Of a DNA stretch of 64,000 nt, positions 1-8,918 are shown in pieces (the first letter of the stretch is position 1; each line of letters opens with the position of its first letter). The DNA lies in the NCBI GenBank assembly GCA_963850765.1, contig CAWKMN010000003.1, forward strand, positions 558,001 to 622,000. Direction: 5' to 3'. The notes under the pieces were generated by a model. That model was not told where the DNA came from. It did not search any database and saw nothing but the letters and a program-made list of their open reading frames with translations. The DNA comes from CAWKMN01 sp963850765 (lineage in GTDB: Bacteria; Chloroflexota; Anaerolineae; Aggregatilineales; Aggregatilineaceae). Made by a program: the position numbers and the translations under genes.

Positions 1-363
1 CCCCGCGACCGTGACAGCCTGCTCCGTTCGTGGGAAAAGCGCGATTGTTTTCTCGTCGCCGCGTCCGGGGATGTCCTGCTCGGGTATATCAACATGCGGA
101 TTGGCGCGGACCGCAGCAAAGCCTGGATTCAGGATCTGGTGATCGACAAACCGTTTCGCCGCCGCCGGATTGCCAGCGCCCTGCTCGAACAGGCGGCACG
201 TTGGGCAGCGCTGCACCACATTCAACACCTGACGATGGAGATGCAGACCAAGAATTTCCCTGGGATGCAGTTCGCGCGGGCCCAGGGTTTTGTCTTCTGT
301 GGCTTTAACGACCACTACTACACCAATCAGGACATCGCGCTGTTTTTCGGGAAAAACTTGTAG
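1..363 (+). CDS. GNAT-family N-acetyltransferase, 3' part
   Basis: The frame is open from base 1, so the start lies outside the window. The visible 120 residues have the GNAT pattern: a strand ending in GYINM, then the acetyl-CoA-binding stretch QDLVIDKPFRRRRIAS (the Q/RxxGxG/A-type loop, here RRRRIA), a helix, and a final GFVFCGF strand. GNAT enzymes move an acetyl group from acetyl-CoA to an amine. The substrate cannot be told from this part. The next gene begins 15 bases downstream on the same strand, so the two may be cotranscribed. Confidence 0.75.
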   Translation, partial: PRDRDSLLRSWEKRDCFLVAASGDVLLGYINMRIGADRSKAWIQDLVIDKPFRRRRIASALLEQAARWAALHHIQHLTMEMQTKNFPGMQFARAQGFVFCGFNDHYYTNQDIALFFGKNL

Positions 364-378
364 TACAGGCTGACTTGT

Positions 379-2337
379 ATGGCGAATTCGGCTGACTTTC
401 TGACTATCCTGGAATTGACCAATGAGACGCTGACCACCACCACGATCATCGTGTCGGCCTCCATTCTGCTGTATAACCTCGCGCGCGGTACGCGGGACCG
501 GGTGACGCGCACATCCAGTGTGGTTTTGTTCTGCGTCATCATCACCTATTTGTCGGATGTCTTTATATCCCTGGCTCCCCATGGCAAATATCTGGAAGTC
601 TGGCTGCGCGTTCAGTGGATCGGGATCGCGTTCGTCCCGGCGGCGTTAGTACACCTCTCCGACGCGCTGCTGGCGACCACCGGCCGCCCTTCGCGCGGGC
701 GTCGCCGACTGGTGGTTCGCCTGTCCTATCTCATCAGCCTCGTGTTCACGCTCCTGGCGCTCCGATCGGATCTGATCGTGTCCGGCCCGGTCAAAGGCGA
801 TCTGCCGCATCTGCAAGCCGGGCCGTTTTTCCCGGTTTATGTCGCCTATCTGCTGGTGATCACGTCCTTTGCGGTGATCAACGTCGTCCGGGCGCGCCGC
901 CGCTGCCTGACTCGCTACACACACCGCCGCATGACCTATTTGCTGGCCGTCTTTCCCACCCCGGCGTATGGGCTTTTCCCCTACACATTGCTCGGCAGCC
1001 TGGGGGATGAGCGCGAAGCGCCACTGCTGATTGTGCTCAACCTTGCCAACCTGATCGTCATGCTGATGCTGGTCTTCATGGCCTACCCGCTGTCCTTCTT
1101 CGGGACAGAAAAGCCGGATCGTGTCATTAAGTCGCAGCTTTTGGAATTCATGCTGCGCGGCCCGCTGACCGGCGCGGCCATCCTGGCTGCGATCCTGTTT
1201 GTTCCGCGCGCCTCGAATGTGCTTGGCCTGGATGGCGATACGCTGGTGCCGTTTGTCGCGGTGACGGTGCTGCTGGTGCTCCAGTGGGGGATCACACTGA
1301 CGCTGCCCGTCCTCAAACGCTGGCTGGTTTACACGCGCGATCAGGAGGGCGCGCAGTGGATCCAGCAGCTCAGCGAGCGCCTGCTGACCCAGTCCGACGC
1401 GGTGCAGCTTCTCGAATCGATCCTGGCGGCGATCTGTGATCATCTGCGCGTGCCCAGTGCTTTTGTCGCCCGCCTCGAGCCGGACGGCGCGCAGCTTGTG
1501 CAGGTGGTTGGCGCGCTTGCCCCCTCCCCGGAGGCCCTGGCGACCGCTGACATCTCCACGCTGGTCAACGGAGCAAGCAACAACGGCACTCAGACGGAAG
1601 CCGAGTTGCCGCAAAGAGTTGGGAATATGTTTGTCTGGCGGTCCTATTGGCTGGTCCCACTGGCGTACTCGCACCCGGTCCACAACGGCGAGAGGCCCTC
1701 GCTGCTGGGCGTACTGGGCGTCTGGGCGCGCGCTTCTGTACCGGATCTGAACACCGAAGAACAGGAAACCTTTCACTCCCTGACCCAGCAGGCCGCGCGC
1801 GTGCTGGAAGGCGTGCAGAATCAGTCCGAGGTGTTTGTCATTCTGGAGGGGCTGGCCTCTCAGATGGACCTGATCCAACAACTGCGCGGTGTATCCCGTT
1901 ACGGGCGTGTCGCCGAATTACCCGGTCCGTCTGAGAATGTCACATCCGATCCCGAATTTGTAAATCACGTCAAAGACGCCCTGCGCGATTACTGGGGCGG
2001 GCCGCGCCTGACTGAAAGCGAGCTTCTGCGGCTGAACATTGTCTGGCACGAGATGGAGGACGCCAACGATAACAACCCGGTTCGAGCGCTGCGAACCGTG
2101 CTGGCCCAGGCCATCGAGAATCTCAAGCCGGAAGGCCAGCGCAGCCTGACCACGACCGAATGGATTCTGTATAACATCCTGGAAATGCGATTCGTGCAGG
2201 GACGCAAGGTGCGCGACGTGGCCCGCCGGCTGGCGATGAGCGAATCCGATCTGTACCGCAAGCAGCGCGTGGCCATTGAGGAAGTCGCCCGCCGGATCGA
2301 AGAGATGGAGCGTGATGTCTCAAAAGGACATGTTTGA
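379..2337 (+). CDS. Membrane 7TM/GAF protein with C-terminal HTH (putative one-component regulator)
   Basis: A 652-residue protein. Residues about 18-310 hold seven to nine hydrophobic segments resembling the N-terminal 7TM region of some histidine kinases. Residues about 325-480 look like a GAF domain (ILAAICDHLRVPSAFVARLE). There is no HisKA or HATPase domain. Instead the last 90 residues (EWILYNILEMRFVQGRKVRD, then VARRLAMSESDLYRKQR) resemble a sigma-70 region 4 or similar helix-turn-helix. The design suggests a membrane sensor that acts directly on transcription or on RNA polymerase, but that role is inferred. No strong Shine-Dalgarno precedes the ATG. The gene sits 15 bases after the acetyltransferase. 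Confidence 0.7.
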   Translation: MANSADFLTILELTNETLTTTTIIVSASILLYNLARGTRDRVTRTSSVVLFCVIITYLSDVFISLAPHGKYLEVWLRVQWIGIAFVPAALVHLSDALLATTGRPSRGRRRLVVRLSYLISLVFTLLALRSDLIVSGPVKGDLPHLQAGPFFPVYVAYLLVITSFAVINVVRARRRCLTRYTHRRMTYLLAVFPTPAYGLFPYTLLGSLGDEREAPLLIVLNLANLIVMLMLVFMAYPLSFFGTEKPDRVIKSQLLEFMLRGPLTGAAILAAILFVPRASNVLGLDGDTLVPFVAVTVLLVLQWGITLTLPVLKRWLVYTRDQEGAQWIQQLSERLLTQSDAVQLLESILAAICDHLRVPSAFVARLEPDGAQLVQVVGALAPSPEALATADISTLVNGASNNGTQTEAELPQRVGNMFVWRSYWLVPLAYSHPVHNGERPSLLGVLGVWARASVPDLNTEEQETFHSLTQQAARVLEGVQNQSEVFVILEGLASQMDLIQQLRGVSRYGRVAELPGPSENVTSDPEFVNHVKDALRDYWGGPRLTESELLRLNIVWHEMEDANDNNPVRALRTVLAQAIENLKPEGQRSLTTTEWILYNILEMRFVQGRKVRDVARRLAMSESDLYRKQRVAIEEVARRIEEMERDVSKGHV

Positions 2338-2432
2338 CAACGATTTTATGCGTTTCTATAATGTTCACGTCGGTATTTCAGGTGTGGTAATGCGAGCAGT
2401 GGCAAAAAAGCTATGGTTGAGAGAAGGTAAAC

Positions 2433-3413
2433 ATGAGTACGGAAGCTCGGCAGTATAATGCTTCGCCGCCTCTTCCCCCGGATGAAAGTTATTGGACAGC
2501 GTTGTTGCAGGAAGGGGAAGTGGCCGCCGACAGGGGGAAACCTCAGCTAGACGACGTGCTTTGGGGCAGTTTTGATGCTGAAAACCCGGATCAGGACCGC
2601 TCGGCGGCTCCGTACAGCGGCTCACAGGCGGACTGGGAACAGGTCGAACAGGTTTTTGAAGCCGACACCACCGTAGAACTCCGCGTAATTGGTTACAATC
2701 GGGGCGGCTTACTGGTCGAGTGGAACAGTCTGCGCGGCTTTATCCCCGCCAGCCAACTGGTTGATTTTCCGGTCATGGCCGACAGCCGGCAGCGGCGCGA
2801 CTCGCTGGCGAACCGCGTGGGACAAAAACTGCGACTGCGCGTGATCGAACTGGAACGCGAGCAAAACCGTCTCATCCTGTCCGAGCGCGCCGCGCAGGTC
2901 CAGCCCGGCACGCGCGCCACTGTGCTCCACACCATCGATAAGGGCGACATCTGCACCGGGCGCGTGACCAACCTGTGTGAGTTCGGCGTTTTTGTGGATC
3001 TGGGCGGGTTGGAAGGTCTGATCCATATCAGCGAATTGAGCTGGGGCCGGGTGGGACATCCTGGCGACATCCTGAAACGCGGTGATACCATCGAAGTTTA
3101 CGTCATGCACGTTGACCAGGACCAGGGCCGGGTAGCGCTCAGCATCAAACGCCTGCATCCCGATCCCTGGCAGACGGTTGAAACTCGTTATACGGTGGGC
3201 GAAATGGTCGAAGGCGTAATCACCAATGTCGTCGATTTTGGCGCTTTCGCCTGCATCGAAGAAGGGTTAGAAGGTCTTATTCACGTTTCCGAACTGGCGG
3301 AGGGCCACTTTTTACACCCCCGTAACGTCGTGCGCGAGGGTGATACCGTCCGCGCGCGGATTCTGAACATCGATGGCCGCAACCGCCGCCTGGGATTGAG
3401 CCTGCGCCGCTAA
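2433..3413 (+). CDS. S1 RNA-binding domain protein (three S1 repeats)
   Basis: A 326-residue protein with three S1 OB-fold repeats at about residues 75-150, 167-233 and 250-325. The last two are canonical: a GRVTNLCEFGVFVDLGG strand pattern followed by GLIHISELS, and VVDFGAFACIEEGLEGLIHV. It resembles bacterial ribosomal protein S1 and related RpsA-like proteins but has fewer repeats than the six-domain E. coli form. It probably binds single-stranded RNA and may assist translation initiation. The ATG is preceded by GAGAGAAGG. A strong terminator follows 25 bases after the stop, so transcription ends here. Confidence 0.85.
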   Translation: MSTEARQYNASPPLPPDESYWTALLQEGEVAADRGKPQLDDVLWGSFDAENPDQDRSAAPYSGSQADWEQVEQVFEADTTVELRVIGYNRGGLLVEWNSLRGFIPASQLVDFPVMADSRQRRDSLANRVGQKLRLRVIELEREQNRLILSERAAQVQPGTRATVLHTIDKGDICTGRVTNLCEFGVFVDLGGLEGLIHISELSWGRVGHPGDILKRGDTIEVYVMHVDQDQGRVALSIKRLHPDPWQTVETRYTVGEMVEGVITNVVDFGAFACIEEGLEGLIHVSELAEGHFLHPRNVVREGDTVRARILNIDGRNRRLGLSLRR

Positions 3414-3437
3414 CCGGTCGAATTTGGATCACACTCC

Positions 3438-3479
3438 AACACGAGCGGCACTTCAACTCGAAACGCCGCTCGTGTTTTT
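3438..3479 (+). terminator. Rho-independent terminator after the S1 gene
   Basis: A perfect 12-bp stem (AACACGAGCGGC at 3438-3449 with its complement at 3465-3476), a 15-base loop and a run of T. It lies 25 bases past the S1 stop and just touches the end of the opposing sufE-like gene. Confidence 0.9.
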
Positions 3480-3921
3480 ATTGGCGGCTCAGGTGCCGCC
3501 TGGCGTGGGCCTGAACGGCCGATACCATGCTCATCAAGCCCTGCCCCTTGCCCATCGATATATCTTTGCCAAAGAGCGCATGCACGATTTCGGGCGTCAC
3601 CTGAGCCACTTGTTCGAGCGGTGCGCCGGACAGTGTCTCGTCCAGGATCACGGCCATCGCCTGGGCCGATAACCCCTGCGGATTCTCGACGGCAAAATGG
3701 AATTTGAGCGTGCCGTCCGGCTGCCCTTCGGACCAGATATACGCTTCCGATTCGCAGAACGGCACGCGGTGTTCGTCATCATACGGCGGTGTGGCGATTC
3801 GCTCCGGCACCGGCTGAAAACGCCCGGCAATATCGATCAGCAGTTCGGCGCGCTCGCTGCGCGTGGTCACAAACGAGAAATCATCCAGCACGTCCTGGAG
3901 TTTCCTGGGATATTCCGGCAT
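3478..3921 (-). CDS. sufE: SufE-family Fe-S assembly sulfur acceptor
   Basis: A 147-residue protein when started at the ATG at 3921, which has AAGGG upstream; a longer in-frame start would overlap the preceding sulfurtransferase gene. SufE features are visible: LQDVLDDF, RAELLIDIAGRF, then VPFCESEAYIW with the conserved sulfur-accepting cysteine, and GLSAQAMAVILDETLSGAP. SufE accepts persulfide sulfur from the cysteine desulfurase SufS. It follows a sulfurtransferase gene by 14 bases, so the two form a small sulfur-transfer operon. No sufS is in the window. Confidence 0.88.
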   Translation of the reverse strand: MPEYPRKLQDVLDDFSFVTTRSERAELLIDIAGRFQPVPERIATPPYDDEHRVPFCESEAYIWSEGQPDGTLKFHFAVENPQGLSAQAMAVILDETLSGAPLEQVAQVTPEIVHALFGKDISMGKGQGLMSMVSAVQAHARRHLSRQ

Positions 3922-3935
3922 TTCATCCCTTTCGC

Positions 3936-4799
3936 TTAGCGTTCGATGGGCACACCCACCAGGTTGCCCCACTCGGTCCAGCTTCCGTCATAGTTGCGCA
4001 CCCGAGAATAGCCCAGCAAGTGCGTGAGCACAAACCATGTATGGCTGCTGCGCTCCCCGATGCGGCAGTATACGACGACGTCATCATCCGAGTTCAGCCC
4101 TTTTTCACTCTCATAAATCGCGCGCAGATCGGCCGCGGATTTGAACGTGCCATCTTCGGGGTTGATAGCCCGCGCCCACGGGACGTTTGCCGCGCCGGGG
4201 ATATGCCCGCCGCGCAGCGCCCCTTCATTTGGGTAGTCCGGCATGTGCAGTCGCTCCCCGGTGTATTCCTGCGGGCTGCGCACGTCGATCAGGGGCAGCC
4301 CCGCCTGGACGTGCTGAAGCACTTGTTCGCGGAAGGCCCGGATCTGCCGGTCGTCGCGTTCGGGCGCAGTATAGCGGGTGGGCGGGTAGGACGGTTTTTC
4401 GCGCGTCATGGGCCGCCCTTCTTTTTCCCACTTCAAGCGCCCGCCGTCCATGATCCGCGCGTTGTGATGCCCGAATAGCTGGAAAACCCAATACGCATAG
4501 GTGGCCCACCAGTTGTTTTTATCCCCGTAGAATACCAACAGCGTATCCGGCGTCACCCCGATCCGCGACATCAGCGCCTCGAATCCGCTTTTGTTCAGAT
4601 AGTCGCGCCGCAGCGGATCGTTGAGATCGGCCGTCCAATCGACCTCGACCGCGCCGGGTATGTGGCCGGACGTGTACAGCAGGGGATCTTCATCCGATTC
4701 GATGATACGGACCTTGGGATCGTTCAGATGTTCCGCGACCCAGTCCGTCGAAACCAAAACATCAGGGTGAGCATATCCTCGTTCTGATATGTCGCTCAT
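3936..4799 (-). CDS. sseA: Sulfurtransferase (thiosulfate/3-mercaptopyruvate type, two rhodanese domains)
   Basis: A 287-residue protein with two rhodanese domains. The inactive N-terminal domain covers about residues 10-140 (VSTDWVAEHLNDPKVRIIE and an SGHIPGAVEVDW strand). The catalytic C-terminal domain covers about 155-285, with PLIDVRSPQEYTGE and the active-site loop CRIGERS, whose cysteine carries the persulfide. The CRIGERS loop is typical of actinobacterial and Chloroflexi thiosulfate sulfurtransferases, whereas CG(S/T)GVTA is the classical mercaptopyruvate type. Thiosulfate as substrate is therefore favoured but not proven. It is followed by the sufE-like gene. The 5' region (4800-4870) is A+T-rich and probably holds the promoter. 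Confidence 0.88.
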   Translation of the reverse strand: MSDISERGYAHPDVLVSTDWVAEHLNDPKVRIIESDEDPLLYTSGHIPGAVEVDWTADLNDPLRRDYLNKSGFEALMSRIGVTPDTLLVFYGDKNNWWATYAYWVFQLFGHHNARIMDGGRLKWEKEGRPMTREKPSYPPTRYTAPERDDRQIRAFREQVLQHVQAGLPLIDVRSPQEYTGERLHMPDYPNEGALRGGHIPGAANVPWARAINPEDGTFKSAADLRAIYESEKGLNSDDDVVVYCRIGERSSHTWFVLTHLLGYSRVRNYDGSWTEWGNLVGVPIER

Positions 4800-4899
4800 A
4801 GCTCCTGCTCCTTATCTGTGAGGTGTTACTGCCAATATTTTAAATAATCGTGAGAAAAATTACACATCTTCCGGGCAGCGGCGTATTGGACAGGCAGCC

Positions 4900-4929
4900 T
4901 TGCCAACTGCCCCCCTCAAGCGGTATAGT
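4900..4929 (+). promoter_or_regulatory. Sigma-70-type promoter for the SRPBCC gene
   Basis: A -35 TTGCCA at 4900-4905 and a -10 TATAGT at 4924-4929 are separated by 18 bases. The predicted start of transcription (about 4936) leaves a short leader with AAGGGG just before the GTG at 4968. Confidence 0.6.
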
Positions 4930-4967
4930 TCCGTCCGGTTCATGATCTGCTGGCAAGGGGAATCACG

Positions 4968-5604
4968 GTGCGTACAAATCAAGTTATGTCTACGGTCGAA
5001 GAATCTGCTGCTCGTCTGCGTGGCTGGATTCTATTATCTGTTTCTGCGTCCTCAGATGCGCAAATGGGGCACCCGGCTCGGTGAATCCCAGCGCCGCCTG
5101 CCGGGCGACGAACTGATTCCGCAGCCCAATCTGCTGCTGACGCACGCGATCAACATCGACGCGCCGCCGGAGGCGATTTGGCCGTGGCTGGCGCAAATGG
5201 GCCGCGAGCGCACGGGCTATTATGGTCTCGACGTCCTTACCAACCAGGGTATTCCGAGCGTGTCTTTCATCCGGCAGGATATTCGCGCGCCCGAAGTGGG
5301 GATGAGCATGGACGGCGGCTACCGTGTGCTCGCCCTTGAGCCGAACCGCAAATTCCTGTTCGGAGGATTCAGCCTGTCACAACCGCCGATTGTCACGCGG
5401 GACGTAACGACGCTGTATCTGCTCGAACACCGCTCAGATGGAACCACCCGGCTGCTCGTCCGCCATCGCGGTTATACCCATAGCACGTTCGCGCCCATGT
5501 TTAATGCGATCTACGAGGTGATCTACTTTGTCGGCGTGATACAGCAGCTTAACCGGGTCAAGCAGTATGCCGAAACGGAAAGCCGGGCCTATCTGACCGC
5601 CTGA
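4968..5604 (+). CDS. Membrane-anchored SRPBCC (START-like) protein, apparent frameshift near the start
   Basis: The main frame encodes a transmembrane helix (LLLVCVAGFYYLFL) followed by an SRPBCC lipid-binding-type fold: LPGDELIPQP, INIDAPPEAIWPWLAQMG, GYYGLDVL, and a long amphipathic C-terminal helix. Such proteins bind hydrophobic ligands; this one's ligand is unknown. The best translation start is the GTG at 4968, with AAGGGG 7 bases upstream and a promoter before it, but it is in another frame from the body. Removing one base at about 4998 joins them cleanly (a ten-residue head ending MSTV, then KNLLLV). Without that correction the in-frame start would be the ATG at 4942, which has no Shine-Dalgarno. 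Confidence 0.7.
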
Positions 5605-5675
5605 GCCTGCAACCGCCGCCCCGTCGTCCGCGTATTAGAAAGTAGAACATCATCGAGTGAGCATGGGGAGGCAGC

Positions 5676-5972
5676 ATGAACACGCAAAAACGTATGTATC
5701 GCTCCACCCAGGAACGTATGTTTGCGGGCGTTTGTGGCGGCATTGCCGAATACCTTGATGTGGATCCGACGCTGGTCCGCCTGTTTTTCGTCGCGCTGAC
5801 CCTGCTGAGCGGCGGCCAGGGTTTGCTGATCTACATTGTCCTGATGCTCGTGGTGCCGGAACGGCCGGATGAGACCCGCAAAGTGAAAAACGAAGAACAG
5901 GATGACGACGACGCACCCGCCGTCCAGTCCACGATGCCGGCACCTTCCAGCGAGGATGACGCCTCATCATAG
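5676..5972 (+). CDS. PspC-domain membrane protein
   Basis: A 98-residue protein whose first 60 residues are a PspC domain: LYRS-like start (MYRSTQERMFAGVCGGIAEY), LDVDPTLVRLFF and one or two hydrophobic segments to VVPERP. The C-terminal tail is acidic and low in complexity. PspC-type proteins take part in envelope-stress signalling in some bacteria. Here no other psp gene is nearby, so the role is only suggested. A GGGAGG Shine-Dalgarno precedes the ATG. Confidence 0.85.
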   Translation: MNTQKRMYRSTQERMFAGVCGGIAEYLDVDPTLVRLFFVALTLLSGGQGLLIYIVLMLVVPERPDETRKVKNEEQDDDDAPAVQSTMPAPSSEDDASS

Positions 5973-5975
5973 TGG

Positions 5976-7352
5976 TTAATTCGGGCGTGGCGCGGGTGAT
6001 TCGCTGCCCCCCGGCTGCGAATCCTGGTGCGCTTGCTCGCGGAGCGCTGCTGCGCGCTGCTGGACCTGCTGCAAATACGCTCCGTGCAGTGGATACGCGA
6101 ACAGCAGCCCGATCCCGAGCAGCAATCCAACCAGGGGCAGCACCGCGACGAACATGCGGATCAGCGTGATCACGGCGTCTGGCTGTTCGCTAACGCTCAA
6201 ATCGGAGTTGTAACCGGCGAACGCCAATCCCTCGCCAAGAATCAGCCCCGCCACTGCCGGGGGGAGCCGGTACACAAAACCGATAATGCCGCGGTACATT
6301 CCCTCACGGCGCTCCCCGGTCTGCGCGTAATCTTCATCGATCAGCTCGGCAAACAGCATATCCGGCCCCAGGATGGTGCCGCCAATCGCACCCCCTAAAA
6401 AGGCCAGGACAATCCCAGTCGCCAGAACCTCGCGCGTGAACAGCAGCGGCACGGCGAACACGGTCGCAATCGCCATGGACACGATCATTGAGCCGCGCGT
6501 GCCCAACCGCACGATGATCCGCTGCCATACCAGAACCGAAATGCCGGACGTAATAAACAGCGCCGACGTCAGCGGCGTAAGCTCCTCTTCTTCGATCCGC
6601 AGCACATATTCCGCAAAGAATGGCAGCACCGCCAGCAGCGCCGCCAGGATGAACCGCATCATAAAATTGATGCCGAGCACGATGAGAAACGTCCGGTTTT
6701 TGAGCACGACTCGGATCTGGTCGCGCCACGCAACCGTTTTCGTCTGGCTGAAAGCCAGGTTCTCGCGAATGCCGATCAGCGAGACAAAGTACATCACCGC
6801 CGCCAGCGTCCCCCACAGAACTCCCAGCGCAGCCCAGCCCAGCCGACCGTAAATAGTCGGCGTCAGTGCGACGGCGAGGCCCGTCCCCACCACAAAGCCG
6901 ATGAGCTGCCGGGCACCAGAACCGCTGGCCCGTTCGCTCGTCTCGTGATACATCTCCGGGAACAGCGCATCCTGGTTGAGGGTGATGACCGATTGCAGCA
7001 TATCGTAGATGCTGATGATAACCAGGAAATACACCAGCAGCGCGACGTCGTTCCCCTTGTCAAAGGGGGGCAGCCAGACCAGGGCAAAGGCGACTGACGC
7101 CGGAATCGCCAGGATGCGGATATAAAAGCGCCGGCCGCCGCCGCGTGCCCGCGTCCGATCCGAGAGCCAACCCGCTACCGGGTCGTTGACCGCATTCCAG
7201 AATCCAAAAGCGAACCAGCCGCGCCCGACCCACTCCGGCGAAACCCCTTTGACGTCCGTATAGAAATATTGAACGAAGCTGTTGAAAGTCCAGTAAGTCA
7301 ACAACCCAGCCGCATTGCCGAACGAATACAAGATGGTCCGCCAGAGAGGCAT
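5976..7352 (-). CDS. MFS carrier of the GPH (glycoside-pentoside-hexuronide) type
   Basis: A 458-residue protein from the ATG at 7352 (GGAGAAA upstream; a longer in-frame extension has no hydrophobic or family features). It has twelve predicted membrane helices and the GPH/MelB signature: YSFGNAAGLLTYWTFNSF at the N-terminus, then FWNAVNDPVAGWLSDRTR, and later TILGPDMLFAELIDEDY with the charged residues conserved in this family. GPH carriers are cation-coupled sugar symporters. The substrate here is unknown. It converges on the PspC gene with only 3 bases between the stops. Confidence 0.85.
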   Translation of the reverse strand: MPLWRTILYSFGNAAGLLTYWTFNSFVQYFYTDVKGVSPEWVGRGWFAFGFWNAVNDPVAGWLSDRTRARGGGRRFYIRILAIPASVAFALVWLPPFDKGNDVALLVYFLVIISIYDMLQSVITLNQDALFPEMYHETSERASGSGARQLIGFVVGTGLAVALTPTIYGRLGWAALGVLWGTLAAVMYFVSLIGIRENLAFSQTKTVAWRDQIRVVLKNRTFLIVLGINFMMRFILAALLAVLPFFAEYVLRIEEEELTPLTSALFITSGISVLVWQRIIVRLGTRGSMIVSMAIATVFAVPLLFTREVLATGIVLAFLGGAIGGTILGPDMLFAELIDEDYAQTGERREGMYRGIIGFVYRLPPAVAGLILGEGLAFAGYNSDLSVSEQPDAVITLIRMFVAVLPLVGLLLGIGLLFAYPLHGAYLQQVQQRAAALREQAHQDSQPGGSESPAPRPN

Positions 7353-7422
7353 TTTCTCCAAACGGCCCGCTCTCTCATTCGATTGATGCTCCACCCGCTG
7401 CGACCTCCGGCATCTTATAAGA

Positions 7423-8912
7423 TTATCCCCCACTGCGTACCAGCTTGAGTGTGAGCAGATACGCGCCGCTCGTCGTACCCTGCTCGCGCTCAAATCGTGA
7501 TGCGACCAGATAGAACATATCGTCGCGCGGCAAGGTGAAACCTTTGATCAGCGCGTTCTGCTCGCCGGCCGTATCGTCGTCAAATGCAATCTGTTTCCGA
7601 TCGCTGTCATACAGGGTGATCAACGGGTCGAGATCGCCCGACGTGCGCTCCATGGTGATGTCGATCACATCCCCCTGCCCGCCGAAGAAAACATACTCCT
7701 CGGCATCACGCCCGGATTCAATTCGTCCGCTCACCGTCGCGCCATATACGATTTCCAGCGCCCGGCCACCCGTGACGCCCGCGCGCCCATTTAGCTGTAG
7801 ATTGAATGAGCCGCTGGTCCGGCCCGCCTGTTCGCCGTTACGCGTCGCGACCAGATAATACGTTCCCGCCTGGGGCAGCGTAAAGGCGGCGATACGGGCA
7901 TCGCGCCCGTCCCTCGTATCGTTGTTTGAGGCCAGTTCTGTCAGGTTCGCGTCGATCAGCTTCAACAGGGGATCCAGATCGCCCGCCTCGGCGTTGAGGG
8001 TCGCGGTGATCACGTCGCCCCGGCGCGCATCAAACCGGAAATAGCGCACCGGCACATCATCATCCACCGCCGCAGAGACGTCCATGCCATAATCGATCAA
8101 ACGGGCTTCTTCGGGCCGTTTGCCCAGTTCTTCAGGCGGCGTTCGCTGGACTTCCAGCACAAAACCGCCGTCCGTATCCCCGGCCTTTTCGCCGAAGCGC
8201 GTCGCGGCAATCAGATAGACGCCGCTTTTCAGCACGATGAAGTTGCGAATCCCGGCGTCCAATGTCCCTTCGGCCTGGGGATCATCGTCGTTCGAGATCA
8301 ACACCACGCCATCGGTTGTCGCCAGATCCACCCTCGGATCCAGATCCCCCGAAATCCGGCGAACGGTGATGTTGATCACGTCGCCGCGCTGCGCCCGCAA
8401 AAAGTAGAACGTCAGCGGCTCGTCGGACGAAATTCGCCCAAACACGCTGTCGCCATAGTCGAGGACCGTGTCGTCGGTTTCGGCCCCGCCGACATGCTCC
8501 AGCAGCAGCAGAAACTCCCCGGCGGTACTGCCATGCGCCTGTCCAAAGCGCGATGCGATCACAAAATAGCGCCCATCGGCCGGGATGCGCTGGTAAGCGA
8601 TCAATGCATCTGCGCCGGGGCCTTCGTCGTCGCTCGATGTAAGAATATTGCCGAGTTCATCCGTCAGCAGCACATACGGATCCAGATCGCCGCCCGTCTG
8701 CGTCATGCTGATCGTGACCACCTCCTCCGCGCGGCCGTCGAACATGTAAACCTGCCGGAAGGTCTGGTCATCGATCGTGCCAGTCGCTGGCTGCCCAAAC
8801 AACAGCGGGATCCCCCCTGGCGGCTCGTATCGGCCGCTGCAAAAGAGGATCCCATCGCCACCACGAATACCGCGAGCGCGATCCACCGCGCCCAGAGCAG
8901 CCCGCGCATCAA
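7423..8912 (-). CDS. Secreted protein with four PPC-type repeats, one frameshift
   Basis: The main frame holds four bacterial pre-peptidase C-terminal (PPC) beta-sandwich repeats. Each has a pattern like YGDSVFGRIS, then a RGDVINITV strand, GDLDPRVDL, an acidic DDD stretch, and GVYLIAATRFG. The signal peptide (MMRGLLWARWIALAVFVVA) is in another frame, starting at 8912. The frames join if the run of six C at 8812-8817 (G on the coding strand) had one more base, giving RQGGIPLLFG. The intact protein would be about 496 residues and extracellular. It starts 6 bases after the upstream PPC gene, so the two form an operon. No catalytic domain is visible. Confidence 0.78.
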
Positions 8913-8918
8913 TCCAAC

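Noticed and set aside
646..1881. A 411-residue minus-strand open frame
   Set aside because: It is antisense to the 7TM-GAF-HTH gene, with a biased Gln/Arg/His composition and no family features.
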